Below the pieces are notes generated by a model, which saw only the letters and a list, made by a program, of their open reading frames with translations, did not search any database and was not told the origin of the DNA. A program made the translations under genes and the position numbers. Source: Prevotella sp. (GTDB taxonomy: Bacteria; Bacteroidota; Bacteroidia; Bacteroidales; Bacteroidaceae). From it: a DNA stretch of 64,000 bases. This document shows, in pieces, positions 36,253-45,464 of this stretch (within the stretch, counting starts at the first letter, position 1; each line of letters begins with the position of its first letter). The stretch spans positions 62,001 to 126,000 of the forward strand of contig JAFZVV010000011.1 of NCBI GenBank assembly GCA_017617615.1, read 5' to 3'.

Positions 36253-37356
36253 TTATTTGTAGAGTTTGATGATTTCGTTGACCACGGGCTTCGCCTGATA
36301 CTGGCGGTCGAAGAGCAACGGGTAGTTGGTGCGCCCCTTGATGGGCCATCCGTTGAGCCAAGAGCCACCGTCGCTGATTCCCCACAAGTTGATACGGCTA
36401 ATCTGCTCGCGGTGCTTGTAGTAGATTCTGAACAGGTCCATCCACCGCTTCTCCAGTTCCTTGGCCTTGTCGGCAGGCAGTCCGTTCACATATGGGTTGT
36501 ATTTCTGCTGGAACTCGTAATTCTGCTCCACAGAGGCACCTCCGAACCCTTGCGGGTTGGGCAGCACATTCAAGTCCAATTCGGTAATCATCACCTTCAC
36601 GCCGCAGGCAGCGAAGGCATCCATCGATTTCTCATACTCCTCCAGGTTGGGATAGTCCAGGCCGTTATGACTCTGCATGCCGACGCCGTCGATACGCAAT
36701 CCCTTCTCCTTCAGTTTCCTCACCAACCGACAGACGGCATCACGTTTGGCAGGACCCGCCATGGAGTAGTCGTTGTAGTAGAGTTCAGCGTCGGGGTCGG
36801 CCTCATGGGCTGCACGGAAAGCAATCTCGATGAACTCCTCACCCAGGAGGTTATAGAAGGGTGACTTCCGGAAGGAACCATCGTCCTCGATGGCCTCATT
36901 CACGACATCCCATCCATATACCTGCCCCTTGTAATGCCCCACAACTGTCTTGATATGCTTGATGATGCGCTCACGCAGCACCTCCTTCGAGGCAGGAGAG
37001 GCAGCATAGCCATTGGTGAACATCCAGTCGGGTGCCTGAGAATGCCACACCAGGCAATGGCCGATGACCTTCAGGTTGTGCTGCCTACAGTAGTTGACGA
37101 ACTTGTCGGCCACACGGAAGTCGAAGATGCCCTCGGCAGGCGCCAGCACCTCGCTTTTCATGCAGTTCTCCGCCACGGCGCAGTTGAAATGGCGGTCGAT
37201 GACGGCGTCTGCTTCTGGCACCTGCCCGTCGCTCTGCCATTGGTTGATGGCGGCGCCGATGAGGCAATACTTGCCCATGGCGTCCTTCAACCCCTGTGCC
37301 TGAGCGGAGAAGGCAGATACCAGCAACATCGTAACGATAACAATACGTCTTGTCAT
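36253..37356 (-). CDS. xynA: GH10 endo-1,4-beta-xylanase, secreted
   Basis: A retaining (beta/alpha)8 xylanase. A signal peptide covers residues 1-20 (LLVSAFSAQAQ). The acid/base is E154 in WDVVNEA and the nucleophile E259 in VMITELDL; other signatures are HCLVWHSQAPDW and YYNDYS. Length 367 is that of a single catalytic domain without a carbohydrate-binding module. It is expected to act in the periplasm or outside on xylan or large xylo-oligomers. It lies between the symporter (12 bases) and GH43 (10 bases) genes, one operon. Confidence 0.95.
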   Translation of the reverse strand: MTRRIVIVTMLLVSAFSAQAQGLKDAMGKYCLIGAAINQWQSDGQVPEADAVIDRHFNCAVAENCMKSEVLAPAEGIFDFRVADKFVNYCRQHNLKVIGHCLVWHSQAPDWMFTNGYAASPASKEVLRERIIKHIKTVVGHYKGQVYGWDVVNEAIEDDGSFRKSPFYNLLGEEFIEIAFRAAHEADPDAELYYNDYSMAGPAKRDAVCRLVRKLKEKGLRIDGVGMQSHNGLDYPNLEEYEKSMDAFAACGVKVMITELDLNVLPNPQGFGGASVEQNYEFQQKYNPYVNGLPADKAKELEKRWMDLFRIYYKHREQISRINLWGISDGGSWLNGWPIKGRTNYPLLFDRQYQAKPVVNEIIKLYK

Positions 37357-37368
37357 GGTCTTGCTACA

Positions 37369-38772
37369 TTATTTTTCTTCCTCTTCTGCAGCACGGGCTT
37401 CAATGGCCTTGTTGATCTCATCAATCTTCTCATCGCTCAGTTCGTACTTCGAGATGATGTATATGGCGAGCAACAGCAGAAGGGCGGGGATGACGCATAC
37501 CAGCCAAAGGATACCTTCCTCGGCCAACGGCGTCTGGTCGATGACCTTGCTGTTATAACCTACATAGGCCAGGACAGCAGGACCTACGATGCTTCCGAAG
37601 GTCATACCTGCCTTGAAGAAGAGTCCCGTCAAGGCATTCACGATACCGGAGATACGACGCCCGGTGGTGTACTCACCGTAAGAGATAACCTCTGGAACAA
37701 GTGCCCACATATATCCTGTAGCCACAATCACGCCAGTACTCTTGATAAACTGCGCCACATAAATCATCATCATACTTGGGTGTTCCATCTTGGAAATGAA
37801 ATAGAGCATTGCCATACCAAGGATGGCAGCACCGAGGAAGATATAGAACATATTCTTCTTACCGACCATACGCTTGAACCAGGGGACAAGCGGCATGAAC
37901 AGGAAGGCAGGAATCGAACCCAAGGCCATGAAAATAGACAGTTCCTGGGCTGAACCATGCAGGTTGCTGTTCATGAAATAGGCTCCGGCAGCGTTGCCCA
38001 CCGACATCATCGCAAAAGCAGTGATAAAGAAGAAGGCGAGGACACGCAACGGACGGTTGCGCAGGAACTCCATCCAGAGGTCACTCACTTTCACGGTCTC
38101 CGTGGCTTTAGCGTCCATAACGACGCGCTCCTTACACTGCGTGAAGCAGAACAAGAGCAGGCAGAAGCCTACAATCGCATAGATGGTCATCGTGGTGAAC
38201 CATGCCGACGGGTCTTTCGGAAGACTGTCGGACGGTGCGCCTGCGATCAGGGCGATGAAGAGTGGCAGACCGGAGTTCACTGCCAGACCTCCGAGGTTGG
38301 CCATGAACATACGCACCGACGTGAGGATGGTAATCTCGTTGGTGTCGCGTGTCAGCGATGAGTTCAGCGCTCCGTAGGGCACATTGATAAACGTATAGAG
38401 CAACTGCATGGAGATATAGGTAACATACGCATAAATCAGCGACGGTGCGAAACCATTGTAGAAGCACAGAATGGCGAATCCCGAAAGCGGGATGCCCACA
38501 TAGAGCAAATACGAGCGATATTTTCCGTAGCGCGGATTGCTCTTGTCGATTAACGCGCCCACGATGGGGTCCCATATAACATTTGCCACATTACCTACAA
38601 GGAACATGACGGCCACCGCCGATGGTGTGAGTCCGTAAATGTCGGTGTAGAAGAACAGCAGGTAGGTACAAATCACCTGGAAAATCAGGTTCTGTGCGAG
38701 GTCGCCCGAGCCGAAGCCGATGCGCTGCAGCCACGAGAGCTTGTAAAAGCCTTTTGATTCGTTTGGATTCAT
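37369..38772 (-). CDS. GPH-family sugar:cation symporter (xylo-oligosaccharide uptake)
   Basis: A 467-residue transporter with twelve membrane segments of the glycoside-pentoside-hexuronide:cation family within the MFS fold. The N-terminal part LSWLQRIGFGSGDLAQNLIFQVICTYLLFFYTDIYG and the loop VNALTGLFFKAGMTFGSIVGPAVLAYVGY are typical of the family. In Prevotella xylan clusters the equivalent gene is called xynD. The charged C-terminal tail (KIDEINKAIEARAAEEEEK) is cytoplasmic. It is the first gene of the symporter-GH10-GH43 operon and is predicted to import xylo-oligosaccharides for the cytoplasmic GH43. Confidence 0.88.
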   Translation of the reverse strand: MNPNESKGFYKLSWLQRIGFGSGDLAQNLIFQVICTYLLFFYTDIYGLTPSAVAVMFLVGNVANVIWDPIVGALIDKSNPRYGKYRSYLLYVGIPLSGFAILCFYNGFAPSLIYAYVTYISMQLLYTFINVPYGALNSSLTRDTNEITILTSVRMFMANLGGLAVNSGLPLFIALIAGAPSDSLPKDPSAWFTTMTIYAIVGFCLLLFCFTQCKERVVMDAKATETVKVSDLWMEFLRNRPLRVLAFFFITAFAMMSVGNAAGAYFMNSNLHGSAQELSIFMALGSIPAFLFMPLVPWFKRMVGKKNMFYIFLGAAILGMAMLYFISKMEHPSMMMIYVAQFIKSTGVIVATGYMWALVPEVISYGEYTTGRRISGIVNALTGLFFKAGMTFGSIVGPAVLAYVGYNSKVIDQTPLAEEGILWLVCVIPALLLLLAIYIISKYELSDEKIDEINKAIEARAAEEEEK

Positions 38773-38866
38773 GATTTTATGGTTTTTAATTATTTATAAT
38801 GATTCTTTTGGGGGACTGTAAGGACTTTAGACCTTAGAGTCGTGGATGGGAGCTTTTTGGGTTGGG

Positions 38867-40051
38867 CTATAGGTTCAGGAAGAAGCGTGCGGCATATTCG
38901 CCCATCACCTGGTAGCCTCTGGCATTGGGGTGGAGCCAGTCTTCCTGCAGGTCTTCACGCAACTGGCTGGGATGCTCGGGGTCGCGCATCACCTCGTCGA
39001 AATCGATAAAGCCATCAGCCTCCTTGTTGGTACGTATCCACTGGTTCACCGTCTGGCGTGCCGCCTCCTTGAAGAAACTGTCATCGTAGAAGCACTTGCC
39101 GAAAGGCGTGATGGTGGCGAGATAGACCTTCAACCCACGGTCGTGCGCCTTGGCCATCATCTCCTGGAAACCACTTATCAGTTCCAGCGCCATCTGCTCG
39201 CTGCGTCCCTTGCTGCCGCCGATATCGTTGATACCCTCGTAGATGACCACAGCAGTGACACCCTCCTGAGCGAGGATGTCGCGGTCGAAGCGTTTCAGGG
39301 CTGGCTCACTCAGTCCGCCACGCACCACGCAGTTGCCGCCGATGCCGAGGTTGAGCACGCCATATGCCTTGCCTTTGGCAGCTGCCAGCGTGTTGGCCAT
39401 GATGTCGGGCCAGCGGTTCTGTAGGTTGGTCGTCGACCCACGTCCGTCGGTAATGGAGTTGCCGATGATAGCAATGCACTCCTGACCGCTGCGCGGCACG
39501 TCGATGGCGGCGATGCTATACCAGTGGTCTACCCTTTCCGACACGGCAAACGAGGTCTTGGGTTTCGCCTCACCACTGATGATATACGATGTGGTGCGCG
39601 AACCACGGTGCGAGGTGGCATTCACGGGCGTGGCTCCATAACTGATGGTCACAGCCAGGCGTTGCAGGGGTTTGAGCGCATAGGCACACACATCGCTCAC
39701 GGCGCATGTTCCGGGCTGGATGGTGACCGCGCGCTTGCCTCCGAACGTGAGGTAGCGTGCCGTCTTGCGCACGATATCGCAGGAATCGAGGGCTTCGGCA
39801 ATGAACACCGACTTGATTTCCACAGGCTCCTTGCTGAACTCATTCGACAGGCGCAGGCGCAGGCAGTCGGCACCCACCGACACCTTCACCACCTCACGCA
39901 ACGCGCGGTTGGTGAGTGGCGAGGCAGGCATGTCGCCCTTGCCTGTGAACTCCGCAGCGGCTGCCCATGTGCCCACCCAATTCTGCTGGGCGTGTGAGAG
40001 CAGCGCGAAACCCAGGGCGAGCACCGTCAACAAGTATGCTTTTCTTCTCAT
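38867..40051 (-). CDS. SGNH/GDSL hydrolase, secreted (probable acetyl-xylan or related esterase)
   Basis: An exported protein (signal peptide 1-21, LLSHAQQ) with an N-terminal beta domain (about 22-185) and a SGNH hydrolase domain. Catalytic Ser is S199 in IIGNSITDGRG; oxyanion-hole blocks are GIGGN and EGINDIGG; the Asp/His pair is in DWLHPNARGYQ. The combination of an extra N-terminal jelly-roll with SGNH is seen in plant-cell-wall deacetylases. The neighbouring xylanase and xylosidase genes suggest it removes acetyl groups from xylan, but other substrates are possible. It lies 94 bases upstream of the symporter and may be co-transcribed. Confidence 0.85.
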   Translation of the reverse strand: MRRKAYLLTVLALGFALLSHAQQNWVGTWAAAAEFTGKGDMPASPLTNRALREVVKVSVGADCLRLRLSNEFSKEPVEIKSVFIAEALDSCDIVRKTARYLTFGGKRAVTIQPGTCAVSDVCAYALKPLQRLAVTISYGATPVNATSHRGSRTTSYIISGEAKPKTSFAVSERVDHWYSIAAIDVPRSGQECIAIIGNSITDGRGSTTNLQNRWPDIMANTLAAAKGKAYGVLNLGIGGNCVVRGGLSEPALKRFDRDILAQEGVTAVVIYEGINDIGGSKGRSEQMALELISGFQEMMAKAHDRGLKVYLATITPFGKCFYDDSFFKEAARQTVNQWIRTNKEADGFIDFDEVMRDPEHPSQLREDLQEDWLHPNARGYQVMGEYAARFFLNL

Positions 40052-40135
40052 AAGTCAATGGTTTTTCATTCCACACAATACGACATTCTCCCACTTCGGA
40101 GCAAGATTCCCTGCTCCGCTGTGGTAGATATCGCA

Positions 40136-40143
40136 CAAAAGTA
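40136..40143 (-). promoter_or_regulatory. Possible -7 box for the SGNH gene and xylan operon
   Basis: On the minus strand TActTTTG lies 85 bases before the SGNH start. No -33 TTTG is present at the usual distance. The remaining 40052-40283 gap is A/T-rich and contains no supportable gene. Confidence 0.4.
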
Positions 40144-40283
40144 CATTCTTTTGCAAAATTAGCGGAAAAATCAGAAAAAAACAAGAGAAATCGTATCGTT
40201 TATTTTTCTTCATGTTTCATTTCCGACAATCTGTAGAAGGATAGGGTTTAAAGTCCTGGAAGACTTCAAAAACCTTAAATACC

Positions 40284-41204
40284 CTATGGGCTTTGCACCG
40301 AAGAGACGATGCTTGGCACGCAGTCGTTGATTTCCACGGGCAGCATATCAACGTGGACATCACCGGCAGTGATACGCACCACCACCACGGCAGCCTTGGA
40401 ATGCTGGGGCTTGCGTAGGTCGAAGATGAAGTTACCGATACTATAGAAGATATGTTTTCCATGATAGACCTCCATATCCTGCAGGGTATGGGGATGATGA
40501 CCTATCAGGATATCAGCACCAGCGTCGATGAGGCGGTGGGCATCGACCACCTGCTGCAGCAACGGGTGCATGGTGTTCTCGCCACCCCAATGCAGCGACA
40601 CTACGATATAACTGCCGGGGTCGCTGTCGCGCAACTGCCTCACACGCCCCAGCAGCGCCTCGAAACTCTCCTGACTCACACAGGGGCGCGAGGGCAGGTA
40701 GGCATAGTTCTCGAGGGCCAGGCGCAGCGAGGCGAGCATCCATACCCGACGGGGCGCCTCGGCGAGTAGCACGGGCTGGGCAGCCTCATCCATCGTAGTC
40801 CCGGCGCCGATGGGCACCATGTCTGCCTCTTCTACCCTCCGACGGGTATCGAGGAGTCCGCGACGCCCCTGGTCTACCGTGTGGTTGTTGGCCATGTTGA
40901 GATGGGTGAAGCCGTGCTGCCTGAGCACAGGCAACCACTCCGGGTCGCCACGAAATATATAGATTTTCTGCATGGGGGTACGGATATCGGTGACGGGACA
41001 CTCCAGGTTACCCACCACCACGTCGCTGAGCGCAAAAAGAGAATCGACCGATGGCGAGAAGAGTTTCTCCACGCCATCGGCCGATATCTTCGCACGCACG
41101 CCACGGTCGAGCAGCACGTCACCCGTGAAGGTGACGGTGAGGGTGTCGGCGGCCTGCGCCTGCAGAGCCGCCATGAGAGAGAGTGCGAGCCACCACCTGC
41201 GCAT
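40284..41204 (-). CDS. Second CapA family protein (PGA_cap)
   Basis: A 306-residue exported CapA-like protein, shorter than the one at 27197. Signal peptide MRRWWLALSLMAALQAQAAD. Metal-site motifs: FTGDVLLDRGVR, VVGNLECPVTD, NMANNHTVDQGRRG, VSLHWGGENT, IGHHPHTLQDMEV and YSIGNFIFD, all intact. The ATG at 41204 overlaps the TGA of the DUF3160 gene (ATGA), so it is translationally coupled; the longer reading upstream has no signal peptide and was rejected. Its substrate is unknown; the DUF3160 link suggests an envelope role. Confidence 0.85.
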   Translation of the reverse strand: MRRWWLALSLMAALQAQAADTLTVTFTGDVLLDRGVRAKISADGVEKLFSPSVDSLFALSDVVVGNLECPVTDIRTPMQKIYIFRGDPEWLPVLRQHGFTHLNMANNHTVDQGRRGLLDTRRRVEEADMVPIGAGTTMDEAAQPVLLAEAPRRVWMLASLRLALENYAYLPSRPCVSQESFEALLGRVRQLRDSDPGSYIVVSLHWGGENTMHPLLQQVVDAHRLIDAGADILIGHHPHTLQDMEVYHGKHIFYSIGNFIFDLRKPQHSKAAVVVVRITAGDVHVDMLPVEINDCVPSIVSSVQSP

Positions 41205-43597
41205 CAGCATCCCGAGCCATAAAATACCGTCTCGTTGTCGGCAGGCTTCTTGTCGATGGGCACGATAATCTCTTCCATCCACGATGGTTTGCCCGTGTTG
41301 GGATACTGCTTCAGTTTCTCCTGCCACTCCTCGTCGGTCATTCTTGGTTCGAGGACCGGACGTTTGAACTCCCTGTATGAGAACACACCACCACGCATGA
41401 GGCGCAGGTAGCCATCTACCTCAACCACGACATAAATTTCATGGGCAGGTCCCACGCCCTCGTAAAGGATTGACTGCTCAGGGTTGTTGTCGCCATTGGC
41501 GGTATAGACATCAGCCACTACGGCGATGGACTTGTCGGCACCTTGCACATCGAACCACCCCATCAGTATCTGGTCGGGCTCTTTCAGCATCTGTAGCGAG
41601 AGGTTCTCGAAGGTGGCCCCGATATAGCGGATATGCTCATATTCCTCATTGGTAATCTTCTTTCCTTCCAACTCCTTCTTGCTGATGTCGAGGAAGAACT
41701 GTGCCTCGTCCTTCATTTCCTCGCCCATCTGCTCCACCTCCTCGGTAAGCAGGTCATAGCGCTTCAGCACACCATTGGTCTCATCGAGGAGTTTCACCGC
41801 CTTCTCCCAAAACGCGATGTTCGGCTCCACGTAGCCTACGACGGTAGGCGCAGGCAAACTGCCGTCGCCACACTCGGCAGCGAAGGGCTGCTTGGCATAG
41901 AGGATGGCATCGTGCTTCAGCTCTGCCCATGATGCCAGCGTGGCATTGAGGTTCTTCTTGTCCCACTGTGGGGTTTTCATGAAATAGGGCAGGCGACTAT
42001 CATCAAACTTGTTGAGTGCATCGAGGGCAGACATCCACTTCGTAGCCACCGAAGCGTTCCAGTCGGTGTGTTGCTGCATGAGCGTCTTCATCTGTCCGAG
42101 GGTGGGCGTGAACTTCTCCCAGCGCTTGTCTTCCTTGAGTTCGCTGATGAGGATGCGCTCGGCAGCCGTACTGCCCATGGCAGCCATGAAGTCAAGACCC
42201 TTGGGTACATCGCGCTTCGTGGGGACATTTTCATAGTCGCACATCTCGAGCAACACCTCGGCATCGGGCTGGTAGCGTTGCGGCATGAGGTTCACCTTGT
42301 TGTGTGAGGTACGCTCGAACTTCGGACGGATACGTGTCTGCTTCTCGGCAATCTCGTCTACGCGCTTGCAAAAGGCTGCCATCGCATTCTTGTTCTTGGC
42401 AAGGCGTGCGGCATCGACACCCTGTTGCTTCATCACGTCGGCCACCTGAAGGATGGTGACATTGTCGGGAGCGCCCATGAGGTAGGTGACGGGTTCGGAA
42501 ACCGAGTCGTAGGCTTTCTTCGCGGCAGGGTCGGAAGCGATGGTCTCGGCAAGGAGGGCAGCACGGAGCATCTGGTGCTCGATGTCGGTGCCGAAAGGCA
42601 CGGTCTGCAACCACATCATCGCCCGGAAATAACGCTGGCACTGCACGGAACGGGTGTAATGGCCGCGTGGACGGAAGAGACTGTAGGCGAAATAGACTTC
42701 CTTGTATTCCAGGAAGTCGGAGTAGCCGTTCTCACTGCTTCCGCATTTGTTGAGTTCGTCGCTGGCCATCTCCTTGTAAGTCTCGGGCACGGGCGGCAGC
42801 ACGGCACCAGAGATGAGTGTATAGGCGATGGCGAAATAGGTCTGCAGCCATTCGGCAGCATCCTTCACTTTGGCGTCCTTCGCACTCTTGGCCTTCGAAG
42901 CCATGGTGTCGTACATCCGCTTGGAGAAGTCGGTCATCACCTTGCTCAGCGTGCTCTCTTCAACCTTACGCAACGTGGTGTCGAAATAGAGGTGGAAGAG
43001 TTGGAGGTAGAGGTCGGTGGTAACGAAATTGGGGAACATCGTGTAGTCGTTGTGCTCGTATACCTGGAAAATCTGCTCGTTGTCGGCCTCCACGATGCCA
43101 AATCCATATTTGGCAAGATGGTCCTTGAGTTGTTCGGGGAACACATCGAGCTGAAAACCATTGATGAGGTTGTCGAGATTGACAATGCCTTTCTTGGGTT
43201 TGAAGTTAAGACGGAGCAATTCCTTCTCCCTGTCTTGCAACTTCTTCATGAATGCCTGCTCGGCAGGGGTGTACTTCAACGGTCCCACCTTGTCGGGATT
43301 ACCAACACGTTCCCATGCCAGCGAGTCATACCATGAGGTGGTATTGAACACCAACCGCAGTTCACTGTTGTTGAAGAGATAGCCTTGCCGTGCAGCGAAA
43401 GCATTGCGGAGCACCCGCAGTTCACTTACCGACAGGTTGGAGATGTCCATCTTCGTGTCGATACGTTTGTTGAGCGTTTCAACGTTGATTTTTCCTTTTC
43501 CCGGAAGGGTAATGGGTTTCAGGGTGCTCACCTCGTCCTGGGCTGCCATGCCGAGGGCGAAGGCCAAGAGCATCACTAAAGCAAAGATTTTTTTCAT
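41204..43597 (-). CDS. DUF3160 domain-containing lipoprotein-like/secreted protein with YARHG domain
   Basis: A 797-residue exported protein (start ATG 43597; signal peptide MKKIFALVMLLAFALGMAAQ). Residues about 40-100 form a YARHG-type extracellular domain (LSVSELRVLRNAFAARQGYLFNNSELR), followed by a long DUF3160 domain beginning near GFQLDVFPEQLKDHLAKYGFGIVE and running to the end with HEIYVVVEVDGYLRLMRGGVFSYREF. DUF3160 has no established function. The gene overlaps the downstream CapA-like gene, so the two products probably act together in the periplasm or at the surface. I see no catalytic motif I can name. Confidence 0.8.
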   Translation of the reverse strand: MKKIFALVMLLAFALGMAAQDEVSTLKPITLPGKGKINVETLNKRIDTKMDISNLSVSELRVLRNAFAARQGYLFNNSELRLVFNTTSWYDSLAWERVGNPDKVGPLKYTPAEQAFMKKLQDREKELLRLNFKPKKGIVNLDNLINGFQLDVFPEQLKDHLAKYGFGIVEADNEQIFQVYEHNDYTMFPNFVTTDLYLQLFHLYFDTTLRKVEESTLSKVMTDFSKRMYDTMASKAKSAKDAKVKDAAEWLQTYFAIAYTLISGAVLPPVPETYKEMASDELNKCGSSENGYSDFLEYKEVYFAYSLFRPRGHYTRSVQCQRYFRAMMWLQTVPFGTDIEHQMLRAALLAETIASDPAAKKAYDSVSEPVTYLMGAPDNVTILQVADVMKQQGVDAARLAKNKNAMAAFCKRVDEIAEKQTRIRPKFERTSHNKVNLMPQRYQPDAEVLLEMCDYENVPTKRDVPKGLDFMAAMGSTAAERILISELKEDKRWEKFTPTLGQMKTLMQQHTDWNASVATKWMSALDALNKFDDSRLPYFMKTPQWDKKNLNATLASWAELKHDAILYAKQPFAAECGDGSLPAPTVVGYVEPNIAFWEKAVKLLDETNGVLKRYDLLTEEVEQMGEEMKDEAQFFLDISKKELEGKKITNEEYEHIRYIGATFENLSLQMLKEPDQILMGWFDVQGADKSIAVVADVYTANGDNNPEQSILYEGVGPAHEIYVVVEVDGYLRLMRGGVFSYREFKRPVLEPRMTDEEWQEKLKQYPNTGKPSWMEEIIVPIDKKPADNETVFYGSGC

Positions 43598-43687
43598 AGC
43601 CGTATGGTTTTTTGAAAGGATTGGAAAGGAAGTGAAAGGGATTGGAAGGGAAGCGGAGGGGACCATATCCCTCTATATCTCTGTTTT

Positions 43688-43729
43688 TTCAATTTTCAAT
43701 TTTCAATCTTCAATTTTCAATCTTCAATA
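43688..43729. repeat. Heptanucleotide tandem repeat (TTCAATT/C), six copies
   Basis: TTCAAT recurs exactly every 7 bases at 43688, 43695, 43702, 43709, 43716 and 43723. The array runs over the last codons and stop of the small secreted protein gene (minus strand) and into the gap before the DUF3160 gene. The 43598-43687 remainder of the gap is low-complexity G/A-rich sequence. Confidence 0.9.
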
Positions 43730-44217
43730 TCAAAGATTGCCAGGGCCTCTTCCCTTGTGACGCCTTTGGCAAGAAAGCGGTGGGCGCCGAGGCCGAACTT
43801 CCGCCACACATGCTCGAGCACCACATATAGGCCGTCGGTAGTGGCCTGCAGACTGACAACGTGGCCATCGGTGAACTTGAAGTCGTGGAGGATTCCTCCC
43901 AGCTGAGAGCCCATCCACAGCGGACGGATACGACCCTTGTGGTTCTTGAAGATGAAGAGCCGCCGTGCCATGCGGTTGTCGAACCGGGTGGTCTTCACCA
44001 CCCCCACCATGGCATCGTCGGAACCATCGCCGTCGACGTCGCCCACACACAGCCTATAGACGGGAAAAGTGAGTCGCCAGCGGTCGGTGGTGGAGTCGGT
44101 AGTCAGCACGAGGTAGGCCAGCGAGTCGTTCTCCACCTGCAGCGAGAACGTCTGGGCCTGTGCGGTCATACAGAGCGCGGCGACAATGCCCAAGAGCATG
44201 CTCCTCGCCATGGCCAT
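43717..44217 (-). CDS. Small secreted protein with VCBS/FG-GAP-like calcium loop, unknown function
   Basis: A 166-residue exported protein; signal peptide MARSMLLGIVAALCMTAQAQ. The segment CVGDVDGDGSDDAMVGVVK resembles the calcium-binding loop of FG-GAP/VCBS beta-propeller repeats, but only one such loop is visible, so it is not a full propeller. The rest is predicted beta-rich. It starts 2 bases after the thioredoxin-like lipoprotein gene, and its final codons (DIED and stop) are encoded inside a heptamer repeat tract. No family could be named with confidence. Confidence 0.65.
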   Translation of the reverse strand: MAMARSMLLGIVAALCMTAQAQTFSLQVENDSLAYLVLTTDSTTDRWRLTFPVYRLCVGDVDGDGSDDAMVGVVKTTRFDNRMARRLFIFKNHKGRIRPLWMGSQLGGILHDFKFTDGHVVSLQATTDGLYVVLEHVWRKFGLGAHRFLAKGVTREEALAIFDIED

Positions 44218-44219
44218 CG

Positions 44220-45395
44220 CTACAGGTATTTGGCGATATCGCTCTCGAGGTTGGTTATCTCGCGCGGACCCATCACCACCTGGTTGTCACGGTTGATGAT
44301 ATAGCTCACAGGCACTGCCTGTATCTGGTAGAGATAAGGCCGCGATGCCCCTCTGTCGTCGCGCACCGATACCCATGGCAGGGCAGCGGTCTGTGTCTTC
44401 CAGAAGTGGGCGTCCTCGTCGAGCGACACCTGAAAGATTTCCAGTCCACGGTCATGGTATTTGTTGTAGAGCTCACGCATCGCGAGGATACGCTCACTGC
44501 TGTCATCGGTGGCAAAGATATGGAAGTCGAGGAGCACCACCTTGCCCTTGAGTTCGGTGAGCCGTCGTGTAACGCCCTTGTTGTCGGCCAACACGATATC
44601 GATGATATCCGCCTCGCTCACCTTGTCGGCATCCACGACGATTCCTTCCTCGTTGGCTTTCACGATGCGCTGCGTTTTCATCCCCTCGATGGTGATATTG
44701 TGGAGATTCTCACCGCGCAGCGACTGGGGATAGAGTTGGTCCCAGCTGGTGGCTACGGCAGAGAAAGGCTTCAAGTCGTCGGCATTGGCACGGGGGTTGA
44801 ACACCATGAGGTAGGCGTTGCCCACGACGATGCCCTGGAAGAGTGCGAAGTAAGAGGAGGCCTTCATCGGCTCCTTGTAGATATAGTCGGTTAGCACACG
44901 TTCCTTGTATTTGCTGATCAACCGCATCACGCTGTCTTCCACGGCAGAGGCATTGAGGTCGGGGGCATCGGCCACACGTTGTGCCTGGGTCTGCAACTGC
45001 ATCTGCATGAGCGAGAGTTCCTTGATTTTCTTGCAGTTCTCGCTACCCTCTACCTCGTAGTTGGATGCCATCTGGGGATAGGTAGCCTTCACGGTGATGG
45101 TCTCGGTGGAGTCGACGGAGAGACTGATAACCTGTTGCGCGATGCGGAGGCGGTAGAACTCCGGTGCATCGGCAGGGGCATTGACGGAGAACGAGAACTC
45201 GCCCTTGTCGTCGAGCGTCACGGAGTCGACCTTCTGAGCGCCGTCGAGCGCCATATTCTCCAAGTAGAGCACGGAATCAGCGGCATTGGCAATCGTTCCG
45301 TTAATCTGGAACCGCTCCTTGCCACAGGAGCAAAGACATAATGCAACCAGCAAGGTTGTCATAGGGGCCAGAAGCCCTATCGTTGTTTTTTTCAT
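44220..45395 (-). CDS. TlpA/DUF4369-type thioredoxin-fold lipoprotein lacking the CxxC motif
   Basis: An exported lipoprotein (start ATG 45395; signal with lipobox LCSC, mature Cys near residue 23). Residues about 30-110 match the DUF4369 N-terminal domain (FQINGTIANAADSVLYLENM), a helical linker follows, and the C-terminal third has the thioredoxin/AhpC fold (ELKGKVVLLDFHIFATDDSSERILAMRELYNKYHDRGLEIFQVSLDED). In active relatives the strand is followed by a WCxPC motif; here it is replaced by FATDDSSE, so no redox activity is expected. Its job may be structural or binding. It heads the group that includes the small secreted protein. Confidence 0.82.
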   Translation of the reverse strand: MKKTTIGLLAPMTTLLVALCLCSCGKERFQINGTIANAADSVLYLENMALDGAQKVDSVTLDDKGEFSFSVNAPADAPEFYRLRIAQQVISLSVDSTETITVKATYPQMASNYEVEGSENCKKIKELSLMQMQLQTQAQRVADAPDLNASAVEDSVMRLISKYKERVLTDYIYKEPMKASSYFALFQGIVVGNAYLMVFNPRANADDLKPFSAVATSWDQLYPQSLRGENLHNITIEGMKTQRIVKANEEGIVVDADKVSEADIIDIVLADNKGVTRRLTELKGKVVLLDFHIFATDDSSERILAMRELYNKYHDRGLEIFQVSLDEDAHFWKTQTAALPWVSVRDDRGASRPYLYQIQAVPVSYIINRDNQVVMGPREITNLESDIAKYL

Positions 45396-45418
45396 ATTCG
45401 TAATTCTCTTTTCGTCTA

Positions 45419-45448
45419 CAAAAGTAATGAAAACGAGTGGAATGCAAA
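45419..45448 (-). promoter_or_regulatory. Predicted promoter for the thioredoxin-fold lipoprotein
   Basis: On the minus strand TTTG (45448-45445), an 18-base spacer (one short of the usual minimum) and TActTTTG (45426-45419) lie 24 bases before the ATG. The T/A-rich 69-base gap separates this gene from capG. Confidence 0.5.
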
Positions 45449-45464
45449 ACAAAATACAAAGTTT

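Noticed and set aside
40241..40287. Nested inverted repeats at the 3' end of the second CapA-like gene
   Set aside because: Stems are short and interrupted and no T run follows on the minus strand, so a terminator could not be supported.
43598..43730. Possible CRISPR-like repetition
   Set aside because: Units are 7 bases with no spacers; it is a simple tandem repeat.
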